Source: a virus
IMG/VR virus record: IMGVR_UViG_3300036828_000221
Location: 1 to 21,444 of that record
Reading direction: 5' to 3' (one strand)
DNA: 21,444 nt
Shown: positions 7,189-12,973 of the stretch, piece by piece
Numbering within the stretch: the stretch's first letter is position 1
How the letters are laid out: each line of letters starts with the position of its first letter
Translations under genes and position numbers: made by a program
Notes under the pieces: model-generated
What the model saw: the letters and a program-made list of their open reading frames with translations, nothing else
Database searches by the model: none
Told to the model about the DNA's origin: nothing

Positions 7189-8506
7189 GGCCGCAACGCT
7201 GACGTTCGACATAATCGCCGTTGCTGACAAGGCGATCGAAACGGTCGACAAGGTGAAGGAGAAGGTCACCGGGGCGCACACCGCGATGAAGGTCGCCGCG
7301 GTCGCCGGTGCCGGCGCCATTCTCGGCGCGCTGGGCGAGGCGACCAACGCGGCGGCGGAACATGAGACCGCCGTGGCCAAGCTCGCCCAGGCGTACAAGA
7401 ACGCGGGCGTGCCGCAAGAGGGCATGAAGGAATCGTTAGAGGCGATCGACAAATCGTCACGTAAGACCGGCCAGTCGGCCGATGACAACGTGGCCGCTTA
7501 CACCAAGCTGATCGCCGCCACACACAACGCGACGACCGCACACAAGGATCTGGCTACCGCCCAGGACCTGGCCGCGTTCAAGGGCACCGATGTGGCTACC
7601 GCGGCCGACGACATCGTGAAGGCCAGCACCGGGTCGACCCGTGCCCTGAAGGAAATGGGGATAGCCACCACCGACGCCAGCGGTAAGCAGTTGACCGGCG
7701 CCGCGTTGATGAACAAGCTCACCGAAGCGGTGCATGGCCAAGCCGACGCGATGGGCCAGACCGCTTCCGGGCAGATGGCCCGCTACAAGGAATCGATCGA
7801 CCAGGCGAAGGTCGCGGTCGGTGAAGCGTTCCTTCCGGCCCTGAAGGGTCTGCTTTCGATGCTTCAGCCGGTGTTCACGTGGCTCAGCAACAACACCGCG
7901 ATTATCAAGGTGCTCGCCCCGATCATCGGGATTCTGGCCGGGCTGATCATGGCCGTCGTCGGGGCGATGCGACTGTGGGCGATCATCCAAGGGATCCTTA
8001 ACGCGGTGATGGACGCGAACCCGATCGGGCTGATCATCGCCGGGATCGCCCTTCTCGTCGTCGGGATCATGGTCGCCTATAACAAGTTTCAGCCGTTCCG
8101 CCAGATAGTGCAGGACGTGTGGTCCGCGTTGCGGACGTTCGGCGATTGGATCGCCCAGCACTGGCAGTTGATCGTCGACCTGCTGCTGGGACCGGTCGGG
8201 GTGATCATCACGAACCTTTCGACGGTGAAGCAGATCATCCGCGACGTGATATCCGCTCTCGGCGACATAGGCCACGCGGTGAGTACCGCTCTCGGGTGGT
8301 TGAAGAAGATCCCGGGCGGATCGATCATTTCGAAGCTGAACCCGTTCAGCGCGTCGGCGCCGGCCGGCCCGGCCAGCTCGACGGTGATCGTGCAAGTGAC
8401 CGCGACGCCGGGCGACGACCTGCCCGAAGTGGTGTACCAAGCCCTTCGCACCTACCAGCGACGCCACGTCCGCCCGGAGCTACGCCCGCTCTTCGCCGGG
8501 CGGTAG
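7181..8506 (+). CDS. Tape measure protein
   Basis: Sets tail length and is carried inside the tail tube; 441 residues, very short for this family. With the rule of about 0.15 nm per residue this would mean a tail of roughly 65 nm. The N-terminal half is helical and coiled-coil-like, rich in Ala, Lys and Asp (KAIETVDKVKEKVTGAHTAM). A long hydrophobic stretch lies at about 241-300 (IIGILAGLIMAVVGAM, GLIIAGIALLVVGIMVAY), the usual membrane-active segment. The C-terminus ends in a basic helix. ATG 7181 overlaps the end of the frameshifted chaperone, which supports the assignment. Confidence 0.9.
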   Translation: MAKAATLTFDIIAVADKAIETVDKVKEKVTGAHTAMKVAAVAGAGAILGALGEATNAAAEHETAVAKLAQAYKNAGVPQEGMKESLEAIDKSSRKTGQSADDNVAAYTKLIAATHNATTAHKDLATAQDLAAFKGTDVATAADDIVKASTGSTRALKEMGIATTDASGKQLTGAALMNKLTEAVHGQADAMGQTASGQMARYKESIDQAKVAVGEAFLPALKGLLSMLQPVFTWLSNNTAIIKVLAPIIGILAGLIMAVVGAMRLWAIIQGILNAVMDANPIGLIIAGIALLVVGIMVAYNKFQPFRQIVQDVWSALRTFGDWIAQHWQLIVDLLLGPVGVIITNLSTVKQIIRDVISALGDIGHAVSTALGWLKKIPGGSIISKLNPFSASAPAGPASSTVIVQVTATPGDDLPEVVYQALRTYQRRHVRPELRPLFAGR

Positions 8507-8509
8507 GCC

Positions 8510-9781
8510 GTGTCGAACACGTGGGATAGTGCCGGCACCGTTTGGGACGGGGCGGAATGGCAGGCCGGCACGCCGCCGGTGCCCGACTGGTCGACGGAAT
8601 GGCGCTGGTGGTACCAGTTGGGCGACGGGACGAACGTCCAGAATCCGACGATCGACCTTATGGGTCTCCTGGTCGAAGCCCGCTGGACCACCGACGCCCA
8701 CACCATGGGCGACGGCACCTTCCGGGGTGATATTCAGCCGGGCAAGGCGACTATCCGGCTTTGGGATCCCGGCCACAAGCTCGACAATCTGAACAAGGCC
8801 GGTGTCGTGTTCGCCCTCTACCGGCCCACCGGGGCGTGCTGGGCGTTCTTTTACGATTCGTTCGCCCGGGGTCTCTACGCGGCGGGCGACCCGACCGACG
8901 CCGACTGCGTGTTCAGCGGTACGCAATGGCCGGCACGGCTGACCGAACCACGCCCCAACGCGGAGACGAGCTGGCCGGCCCAGTCCGCCAACGCCCGGCT
9001 ATCGGCGATCGCCGCCAACCTGGCCGGCACGCCCGGATCGAACATGATCCTGCCGGTGGTCACCAGCTCGATCGCCGGGCAGTCTCAGACCGTCGCCGCT
9101 ACGGCGATGACCAGCGACCCGGGCAGCATGTGGCCCGGCTACCTGACCGTGATCCGCGACGCCGCGACGAACGGGGTCGCTTGGCTCGCCGCTCAGGGTG
9201 TCGACAACATGGCGACCACCGGCATACCGAACGGGTCACTGATCCTGAACTACGCCCGATGGGAAACGAACAATCCGCGGACCTTGGACCGGTCACAGAT
9301 CATCGCCGGCCCCGCGGTGACCGCGGACGCCGCCGTTCTGATCACCCAATCAGTTTTCAACGCGACCGGCCCCACCGGCGCGGCTTCCCAGGCCGTCGCC
9401 CAGGGGTACATCGCTTATTGGGGGTTGCAAGGGCCGGTGATGCGGCTATACGGCAACGTGACGGGTGGACAGCCAGAGAACGTGGGCGCCGCGAATACCG
9501 CCGCCTACATGGTGCAAGCCCATTCCGACCCGCGCGAACTGATCATCGATTCGGTCGACGTGCAGTCCGGCACCCACCGCACCCCGACCGGTGGACTGTC
9601 GCCGACACCGTGGGATCCCTACGGCCACACTTTCTCGCCGGTCGACGCCGTGACGATCAGCGCGCATGAAGGCCAGTACAACCAATACCGGGTGATCAGC
9701 TCCGCGCACCGGCTTACCGCGACGATCTGGCAGACGACCCACACCGTCGAAAAGTACGTGGCCGCACACCCCCTACCGTGA
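8510..9781 (+). CDS. Minor tail protein, distal-tail position
   Basis: A 423-residue protein directly after the tape measure, where distal tail or baseplate hub proteins are found. The beginning is Trp-rich (WDSAGTVWDGAEW, WSTEWRWWYQLGDG); a part consistent with a beta domain follows (VEARWTTDAHTMGDGTFRGDIQPGKATIRLWDPG), and the end is HTVEKYVAAHPLP. No enzymatic motif is evident. GTG 8510 lies three bases after the tape measure stop. It would connect tube and receptor-binding protein. I am confident of a tail role but not of the specific subtype. Confidence 0.7.
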   Translation: MSNTWDSAGTVWDGAEWQAGTPPVPDWSTEWRWWYQLGDGTNVQNPTIDLMGLLVEARWTTDAHTMGDGTFRGDIQPGKATIRLWDPGHKLDNLNKAGVVFALYRPTGACWAFFYDSFARGLYAAGDPTDADCVFSGTQWPARLTEPRPNAETSWPAQSANARLSAIAANLAGTPGSNMILPVVTSSIAGQSQTVAATAMTSDPGSMWPGYLTVIRDAATNGVAWLAAQGVDNMATTGIPNGSLILNYARWETNNPRTLDRSQIIAGPAVTADAAVLITQSVFNATGPTGAASQAVAQGYIAYWGLQGPVMRLYGNVTGGQPENVGAANTAAYMVQAHSDPRELIIDSVDVQSGTHRTPTGGLSPTPWDPYGHTFSPVDAVTISAHEGQYNQYRVISSAHRLTATIWQTTHTVEKYVAAHPLP

Positions 9782-9788
9782 GGAAACG

Positions 9789-10535
9789 ATGACCGACACC
9801 GGCACCAGCATCGAAGCCCTAGCCCGCGAAGTCGCCGAATACCTCCGTGCCCACCGTGACACCCGGCCGCTACTCAATGAGGCCGGCCAGCTCGTCGCCC
9901 CAGGCGCCCAAGCCGCCGGAAGGCTGGTCGTCAACCCGGGCGACGAAATCCAATCCGTTTGGGGCAACACCACATACGACCAGACAATGCAAGTGTTCCT
10001 GGGGGCCGGCGACCGCGATAACCAGTGGTCCGCCCCGCACGACGGGGCGCTTTGCTTCCAGGTCGACACAATGTCGGCTTGGGTCCGCCGTGCCGGGGCG
10101 TGGTGCCCGCTATCGGCCGGCTACACCGCCCGGGTTCACCGCGCCGCGAACTTCAGTTGCTCAGCGACCCCGGCCACGCCGGTACTACTCACGTGGGACA
10201 CCAAGGGTTACGACCCGCAAGCTTGCTATTCGACGTCGACCGGTCTCTACACGTGCCCGGTAGCCGGGCTTTACGACATTCGCTGGAATGTCGGTCTATC
10301 CATCGCGTCGGGGTACTACGCGATGACGACCCTTCGCCAGAACGGGACCGCCGTCGCCTACACCACCCAGGGCTACGCGAACGTGCAATCCGACTTTCAC
10401 GGCACCGATATCCGGTCGTGCGCGGCGGGCGACACGCTCGCCGTTTGGGTCCAATCGAGCATGGCCAGCACGGCGCTTCGCACCGGGCCGACGGAATCGT
10501 TCTTCATCGTGTCGTACCGCGGCCCCGTGATCTGA
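9789..10535 (+). CDS. Minor tail protein with C1q-like C-terminal domain
   Basis: A 248-residue protein, probable receptor-binding or tip protein. An N-terminal helix (EALAREVAEYLRAHRD) suggests attachment or trimerisation. The middle holds a short beta region ending VRRAGAWCPLSAG. From about residue 115 it resembles a C1q/TNF-type jelly roll as seen in phage fibres: ARVHRAANFSCS, VLLTWDTKGYD, STGLYTCPVAGLYDIRW, then the strand-rich end FFIVSYRGPVI. ATG 9789 follows GAGGAAA at good spacing. Several Cys residues are unusual for a phage fibre. The domain call is from pattern only. Confidence 0.65.
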   Translation: MTDTGTSIEALAREVAEYLRAHRDTRPLLNEAGQLVAPGAQAAGRLVVNPGDEIQSVWGNTTYDQTMQVFLGAGDRDNQWSAPHDGALCFQVDTMSAWVRRAGAWCPLSAGYTARVHRAANFSCSATPATPVLLTWDTKGYDPQACYSTSTGLYTCPVAGLYDIRWNVGLSIASGYYAMTTLRQNGTAVAYTTQGYANVQSDFHGTDIRSCAAGDTLAVWVQSSMASTALRTGPTESFFIVSYRGPVI

Positions 10536-10545
10536 AGGGATCGAT

Positions 10546-10881
10546 ATGAGCTACCAGACCCAATCCGCCCTCACCGCCGATTCCGACTTCAACGGTCGAA
10601 GCCAGTCCGCCGCGATCAGCCAAGCCGAGAGCTTCGTGAACGATCAGCGACCCGATTGGGTCGCCCTCGCCCAAGCGGTACTTAGGGGCGAGCTGGACAA
10701 GCTTTCGGCTTTCGTGCGGGCCAACGCGGCCGGCCCCGGGATCGCCGACAAGGTGGACACCGGCGAAGGGACGATCGACCAAGCGCTAGTGCTCGACGAA
10801 GATCTGCTTTCCCTCACACAAGCGAACTGGCCAGTGATCGCCGCCGCCTACTTCGACCAGGAAGGAACCCCGACAACATGA
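10546..10881 (+). CDS. Small conserved-type protein after the tail genes, unknown function
   Basis: A 111-residue acidic protein starting MSYQTQSALTADSDFNGRSQSAA, with helices through WVALAQAVLRGELDKLSAFVRA and the end LLSLTQANWPVIAAAYFDQEG. Small proteins with an MSY-QxAL opening occur in the tail-to-lysis interval of actinophages; no function is known to me. ATG 10546 follows AAGGGA. The stop overlaps the following mini-gene as ATGA at 10878, so it belongs to the late operon. It could be a virion component. Confidence 0.6.
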   Translation: MSYQTQSALTADSDFNGRSQSAAISQAESFVNDQRPDWVALAQAVLRGELDKLSAFVRANAAGPGIADKVDTGEGTIDQALVLDEDLLSLTQANWPVIAAAYFDQEGTPTT

Positions 10882-10970
10882 CAAGCCCTCAGCCCGAACC
10901 TGAACTGCCCGACCCGGCCCCGGAACCTGACGAAGAGCCGACCGGCCACCCGGCCCCGCCCGACGAGTGA
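10878..10970 (+). CDS. 30-residue acidic, Pro-rich peptide, translationally coupled
   Basis: ATG 10878 overlaps the previous stop (ATGA), and its TGA at 10968-10970 overlaps the endolysin GTG (GTGA). The peptide is built almost only from Pro, Glu, Asp and a few small residues (PEPELPDPAPEPDEEP) with no hydrophobic core, so it would be disordered. Perfect coupling at both ends suggests it is translated; it may serve mainly to carry ribosomes to the endolysin start. Similar stop-start chaining appears at 13798-13890. Confidence 0.5.
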   Translation: MTSPQPEPELPDPAPEPDEEPTGHPAPPDE

Positions 10971-11827
10971 GCCTTAACCGGGTGTGGCTACCGTGCCCGA
11001 ACTACTCGACGCGCGGTAACGGCACCGTCGCCCTGGTGGTGGTTCACACCACCGAAGGAGCTTCGAGCTACCAGAACCTGTCCGCGTTCTTCAATGGGAC
11101 CGCCGGCACGCCCGGCGCCGTGAGTAGCCACGTCGGGATCGACGACACGCCCGACACGATCGGCGAGTACGTGCAACGCGGCTACAAGGCTTGGACCCAG
11201 GGCAACGCGAACCCGGTAGCGGTAGCCGCGGAGCTTTGCGGGTTCGCGGCTTGGACCGCTACCGATTGGGCCGGCCACCCGGCGATGCTCAGCAATTGCG
11301 CGGAGTGGATCGCCGAAGAGTGCGCCGCTTTCGGGATCCCGATCCAGAAGCTGACCCCGGCGCAAGCCCAGGGCGGATGGCTCGGGGTGTGCGGGCACGG
11401 CGACTTGGGCGCGTGGGGCGGGGGACATAGCGACCCGGGCAGTTCGTTTCCGTGGGATCAAGTGCTCACCATGGCCAGCGGCGGGACCGTGCCCGACGTC
11501 GACCCCGACACCGACGCCGATCTGATCGGAGAAGAGAACATGATCCTGACCGACCCGAAGTCCGGCGGCTATTGGGTGTGCGACCCGACAAGCCAGCCGC
11601 CCGGCGCCGTGTTCAGCTACCAGGGCGCCCCGTACCTGGGGGCGACGAACAATCCGCAAATGAACGCGCAGAGCTGGCCGGTCGTGGGGATCGACGTGCG
11701 CCCCGACACCAAGGGCGGCGGATACCGGATCGTGCTCGACGCCGGCCAAGCCGGGATCGACGACAACGGCGACCGCCATCGGGCTTACGACTTCCCAGCC
11801 GATGGATCCGGCAAGGTACGAACCTGA
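10967..11827 (+). CDS. Endolysin, N-acetylmuramoyl-L-alanine amidase
   Basis: Cuts the bond between MurNAc and the stem peptide at the end of infection; 286 residues. The N-terminal amidase_2-type domain (about 1-170) has ALVVVHTTEG (His27), SSHVGID (His55), and the motif GHGDLGAWGGGHSDPG, whose His154 and Asp156 would complete the zinc site with His27. After a Pro/Asp linker the C-terminal part (190-286), with SGGYWVCDP, AVFSYQGAPYLG and HRAYDFPADGSGKV, is probably the wall-binding domain; I cannot name its family. No mycolylarabinogalactan esterase (LysB) follows, which gives no support for a mycolic-acid host. GTG 10967 is coupled to the upstream peptide. Confidence 0.88.
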   Translation: MSLNRVWLPCPNYSTRGNGTVALVVVHTTEGASSYQNLSAFFNGTAGTPGAVSSHVGIDDTPDTIGEYVQRGYKAWTQGNANPVAVAAELCGFAAWTATDWAGHPAMLSNCAEWIAEECAAFGIPIQKLTPAQAQGGWLGVCGHGDLGAWGGGHSDPGSSFPWDQVLTMASGGTVPDVDPDTDADLIGEENMILTDPKSGGYWVCDPTSQPPGAVFSYQGAPYLGATNNPQMNAQSWPVVGIDVRPDTKGGGYRIVLDAGQAGIDDNGDRHRAYDFPADGSGKVRT

Positions 11828-11828
11828 C

Positions 11829-12008
11829 GTGCTCGACGACCGGTCGCTTGGCCGGGCACGTCGACTGATCCTGTTCTTGCTAGGGGTTGCGGTGATCGTC
11901 GACGCCCTCGCGGACGGCGAGCACCTAGGGCAGCTCGTCGTCGGCTTGGTCCTGGTTGGGTTAGTGCCCGTCGACGACCTGCTGGGCCGCATCGGCCGGC
12001 GGACCTGA
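11829..12008 (+). CDS. Holin-like membrane protein
   Basis: A 59-residue protein with a basic N-terminus (RSLGRARR) and two hydrophobic segments, LILFLLGVAVIVDAL and LGQLVVGLVLVGLVPVDDLL, ending in basic residues. Small size, two membrane segments and position directly after the amidase make a holin likely. GTG 11829 is one base after the endolysin stop. ATG 11802 is an alternative in-frame start inside the endolysin gene and would add nine residues, perhaps giving a dual-start pair. It is the last gene of the rightward late operon; the next gene converges on it. Confidence 0.7.
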   Translation: MLDDRSLGRARRLILFLLGVAVIVDALADGEHLGQLVVGLVLVGLVPVDDLLGRIGRRT

Positions 12009-12029
12009 CGACGCAAGCCACCACCTGGT

Positions 12030-12078
12030 GTAACTGGGCCAGATTGGGGGTTGCGCCGCTCCTGGGGCGTTCTAGCCT
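12030..12078 (+). promoter_or_regulatory. Possible promoter with motif-like site ahead of stem-loop 1
   Basis: TTGCGC (12051-12056) and TAGCCT (12073-12078) are separated by 16 bases and fit a weak sigma-70-type promoter; a transcript would begin near 12085 and read into stem-loop 1. Immediately upstream, GTAACT (12030-12035) and AGATT (12041-12045) resemble the recurring GTAACTRGATT motif interrupted by GGGCC. No ORF follows on this strand, so a promoter here would make a non-coding RNA. The evidence is box similarity only. Confidence 0.35.
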
Positions 12079-12094
12079 GGTCTGCGGGTAAACG

Positions 12095-12171
12095 CCCTGA
12101 TCCCGACCGGCGCTATCTGACCTCACGGTGCTCCGAAACCAACACCGCAGACACCCCGGACGGGATCAGGG
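12095..12171. repeat. Stem-loop 1 downstream of the leftward gene
   Basis: Two 16-base arms, CCCTGATCCCGACCGG (12095-12110) and CCGGACGGGATCAGGG (12156-12171), pair with one mismatch around a 45-base interior that itself has a CGGTG/CACCG hairpin. The element lies between the convergent holin gene and the leftward gene, so a bidirectional terminator is possible, but there is no T-tract and the loop is large. A very similar element at 12663-12736 has arms with the same GCCCTGA and GATCAGGG ends and the same interior size. It is a paralogous structure of unknown role, as RNA or as DNA. Confidence 0.65.
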
Positions 12172-12179
12172 ACCACTAG

Positions 12180-12509
12180 CTACCCGTTTTCGTACAGCTC
12201 GATCAGTGCCCGACCTTCCGCGGGGGTGATCATCAGCTCGACGCGGATCCGGGCGGTGTCCCACGGTGTCAAGCCCTCAGCGATCGCGGCGAGTAGCGCC
12301 GATCGGCCGGTGTCGTCGTCGAAGTCGATGTTTTCGCCGGCCACCAGGCACACCCCGGGCAACAGCTCGACCAGTCGCGCGCCGATCGGCAGCATCGCGT
12401 GATCGGATACCTCCTGGGCGACCGCGTGCCAGTTGTCAAGTAGTGCCTGCTCTTGGGCGACCTGGTGCCAGTCCTGGCCCGCGCGGTCGGTCTCCCGATC
12501 GTCCGACAT
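12180..12509 (-). CDS. Leftward hypothetical protein (only minus-strand gene)
   Basis: A 109-residue acidic protein starting MSDDRETDRAGQDWHQVAQEQALLDNW and ending EGRALIELYENG. The start is set by a strong AGGAGG seven bases upstream; the frame is open further (to 12749) but that part reads as a His run from a CAC-repeat leader and is probably untranslated. I recognise no family: an N-terminal helical part is followed by a small alpha/beta part (GARLVELLPGVCLVAGENIDF, LTPWDTARIRVELM). It lacks a clear helix-turn-helix or catalytic motif. It faces all other genes and is bracketed by stem-loops 1 and 2, which suggests an independently regulated accessory gene (moron), an immunity factor or a regulator. 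Confidence 0.7.
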   Translation of the reverse strand: MSDDRETDRAGQDWHQVAQEQALLDNWHAVAQEVSDHAMLPIGARLVELLPGVCLVAGENIDFDDDTGRSALLAAIAEGLTPWDTARIRVELMITPAEGRALIELYENG

Positions 12510-12662
12510 GTCGACCTCCTGGTGGTGGTGGTGGTGCGGGTGGCGTGCCCGGCTTTCCCTTCCGGGCACACTCCCAATCTTCCCGGGCGATGACCCTAAG
12601 CGATCGCAAAGATAGGGGCGCGTAGCTCGCTGGTCCCGATAAGTGTGGTTATCTGCAATCAC

Positions 12663-12736
12663 GCCCTGACCAGCACTTTCGCCGGTCGACGCTCGCGGAC
12701 CCAAATACGGCCCGCGCGATAGGTGCTGATCAGGGC
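12663..12736. repeat. Stem-loop 2 upstream of the leftward gene
   Basis: Arms GCCCTGACCAGCAC (12663-12676) and GTGCTGATCAGGGC (12723-12736) pair over 14 bases with one C-A mismatch. The 46-base interior has its own CGCGG/CCGCG hairpin. Total length, arm ends, one mismatch and inner hairpin match stem-loop 1 (12095-12171), and both are followed by ACCA and preceded by TCTGC. It lies in the 5' leader region of the leftward gene. The arm ends look like a tRNA acceptor stem, but no D, anticodon or T arm can be drawn. Confidence 0.65.
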
Positions 12737-12753
12737 ACCAGGTCGTCAACGCA

Positions 12754-12770
12754 TTAGTGCGGTGTACTAA
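12754..12770. promoter_or_regulatory. Dyad TTAGT-N7-ACTAA
   Basis: A perfect five-base inverted repeat in an AT-rich pocket just right of stem-loop 2. Separation of arm centres is 12 bases, near one helical turn, as in operators. The pocket (TACTAAACAAT) could also supply a -10 box on either strand. No protein can be assigned. Confidence 0.35.
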
Positions 12771-12773
12771 ACA

Positions 12774-12784
12774 ATCCAGTTACC
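12774..12784 (-). promoter_or_regulatory. GTAACTGGATT motif, minus strand
   Basis: The reverse strand reads GTAACTGGATT, one base different from the motif at 40, 372 and 15127. It points toward the leftward gene. Its GGTAAC end is the left arm of the 12779-12801 dyad, so a dimeric protein could bind both. Confidence 0.45.
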
Positions 12785-12801
12785 GCGACGCCGGTGGTAA
12801 C
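12779..12801. promoter_or_regulatory. Operator-like dyad GTTACC-N11-GGTAAC
   Basis: Six-base perfect arms spaced 17 bases between arm centres form a 23-base dyad. The arms are the GTAAC core of the recurring motif in opposite orientations, which ties this site to the copies near the terminase genes. Position between two divergent genes fits an operator. Confidence 0.4.
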
Positions 12802-12851
12802 GGGCCGACAGAACGGCAACAAGTCCAAGTCCAAAGCGGGTCGATCTAGGG

Positions 12852-12866
12852 CCTAACGCGGTTAGG
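12852..12866. promoter_or_regulatory. Dyad CCTAAC-GCG-GTTAGG
   Basis: A perfect six-base inverted repeat with a three-base centre, about 110 bases before the TTG start of the winged-helix gene. It partly overlaps the next hairpin, so the two could exclude each other in RNA. A regulator-binding site is plausible; none can be named. Confidence 0.4.
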
Positions 12867-12896
12867 GGGTCCACCACCACCAAGTGGGAACCCCCT
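12864..12896 (+). promoter_or_regulatory. Leader hairpin upstream of the winged-helix gene
   Basis: AGGGGGT (12864-12870) pairs with ACCCCCT (12890-12896), continued by CCAC/GTGG with a GA bulge and a CAC-repeat loop. There is no U-tract after it, so it looks more like a leader or attenuator structure than a finished terminator. A hairpin with the same five-C/five-G core and a GA bulge lies within the gene at 13624-13654. Confidence 0.4.
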
Positions 12897-12973
12897 ACCG
12901 TGCGCCACACCAATCCCGGTTGCACGCCGGGAAAGGGACTAGTGAAACCACCTTCAGGAGAGGCGGAAGCACG

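Larger units (their letters stand above)
12510..12973. other. Divergent regulatory region
   Basis: These 464 bases separate the leftward gene from the winged-helix gene. They hold no gene I can support. They contain a GGT/CAC repeat in the leftward leader (about 12522-12536), stem-loop 2 (12663-12736), several dyads (12754-12770, 12779-12801, 12852-12866, 12864-12896) and a minus-strand copy of the GTAACTRGATT motif (12774-12784). Dyad density far exceeds that of other gaps here. It is the most likely control region of the genome. Confidence 0.6.

Noticed and set aside
6365-7417. Minus-strand open frame of 350 codons across the gp10-like, chaperone and tape measure genes.
   Set aside because: It is Arg/Gly-rich, has no recognisable motif and crosses several well-supported plus-strand genes.
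7457-8467. Minus-strand open frame of 336 codons within the tape measure gene.
   Set aside because: His/Arg/Asp-rich shadow; the tape measure on the plus strand is clear from its hydrophobic segments and context.
12095-12171. A pair of integron-type attC sites or a CRISPR repeat pair.
   Set aside because: The GTTRRRY/RYYYAAC core of attC is absent, only two copies exist 568 bases apart, and there is no integron integrase or cas gene.
12095-12171. Ordinary intrinsic terminator between the convergent holin and leftward genes.
   Set aside because: There is no T-tract on either side and the interior is about 45 bases. It may still reduce read-through, but the canonical form is missing.
12663-12740. 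A tRNA gene: acceptor-like GCCCTGA/TCAGGGC, then ACCA, with total length 78 bases.
   Set aside because: The arms continue pairing for 14 bases, no T-loop TTC, D arm or seven-base anticodon loop can be drawn, and a paralogue at 12095 lacks the fit.
12510-12749. N-terminal extension of the leftward protein with a His run.
   Set aside because: The internal ATG at 12509 has a strong AGGAGG at proper spacing, and the upstream part is a CAC repeat and stem-loop 2 sequence.
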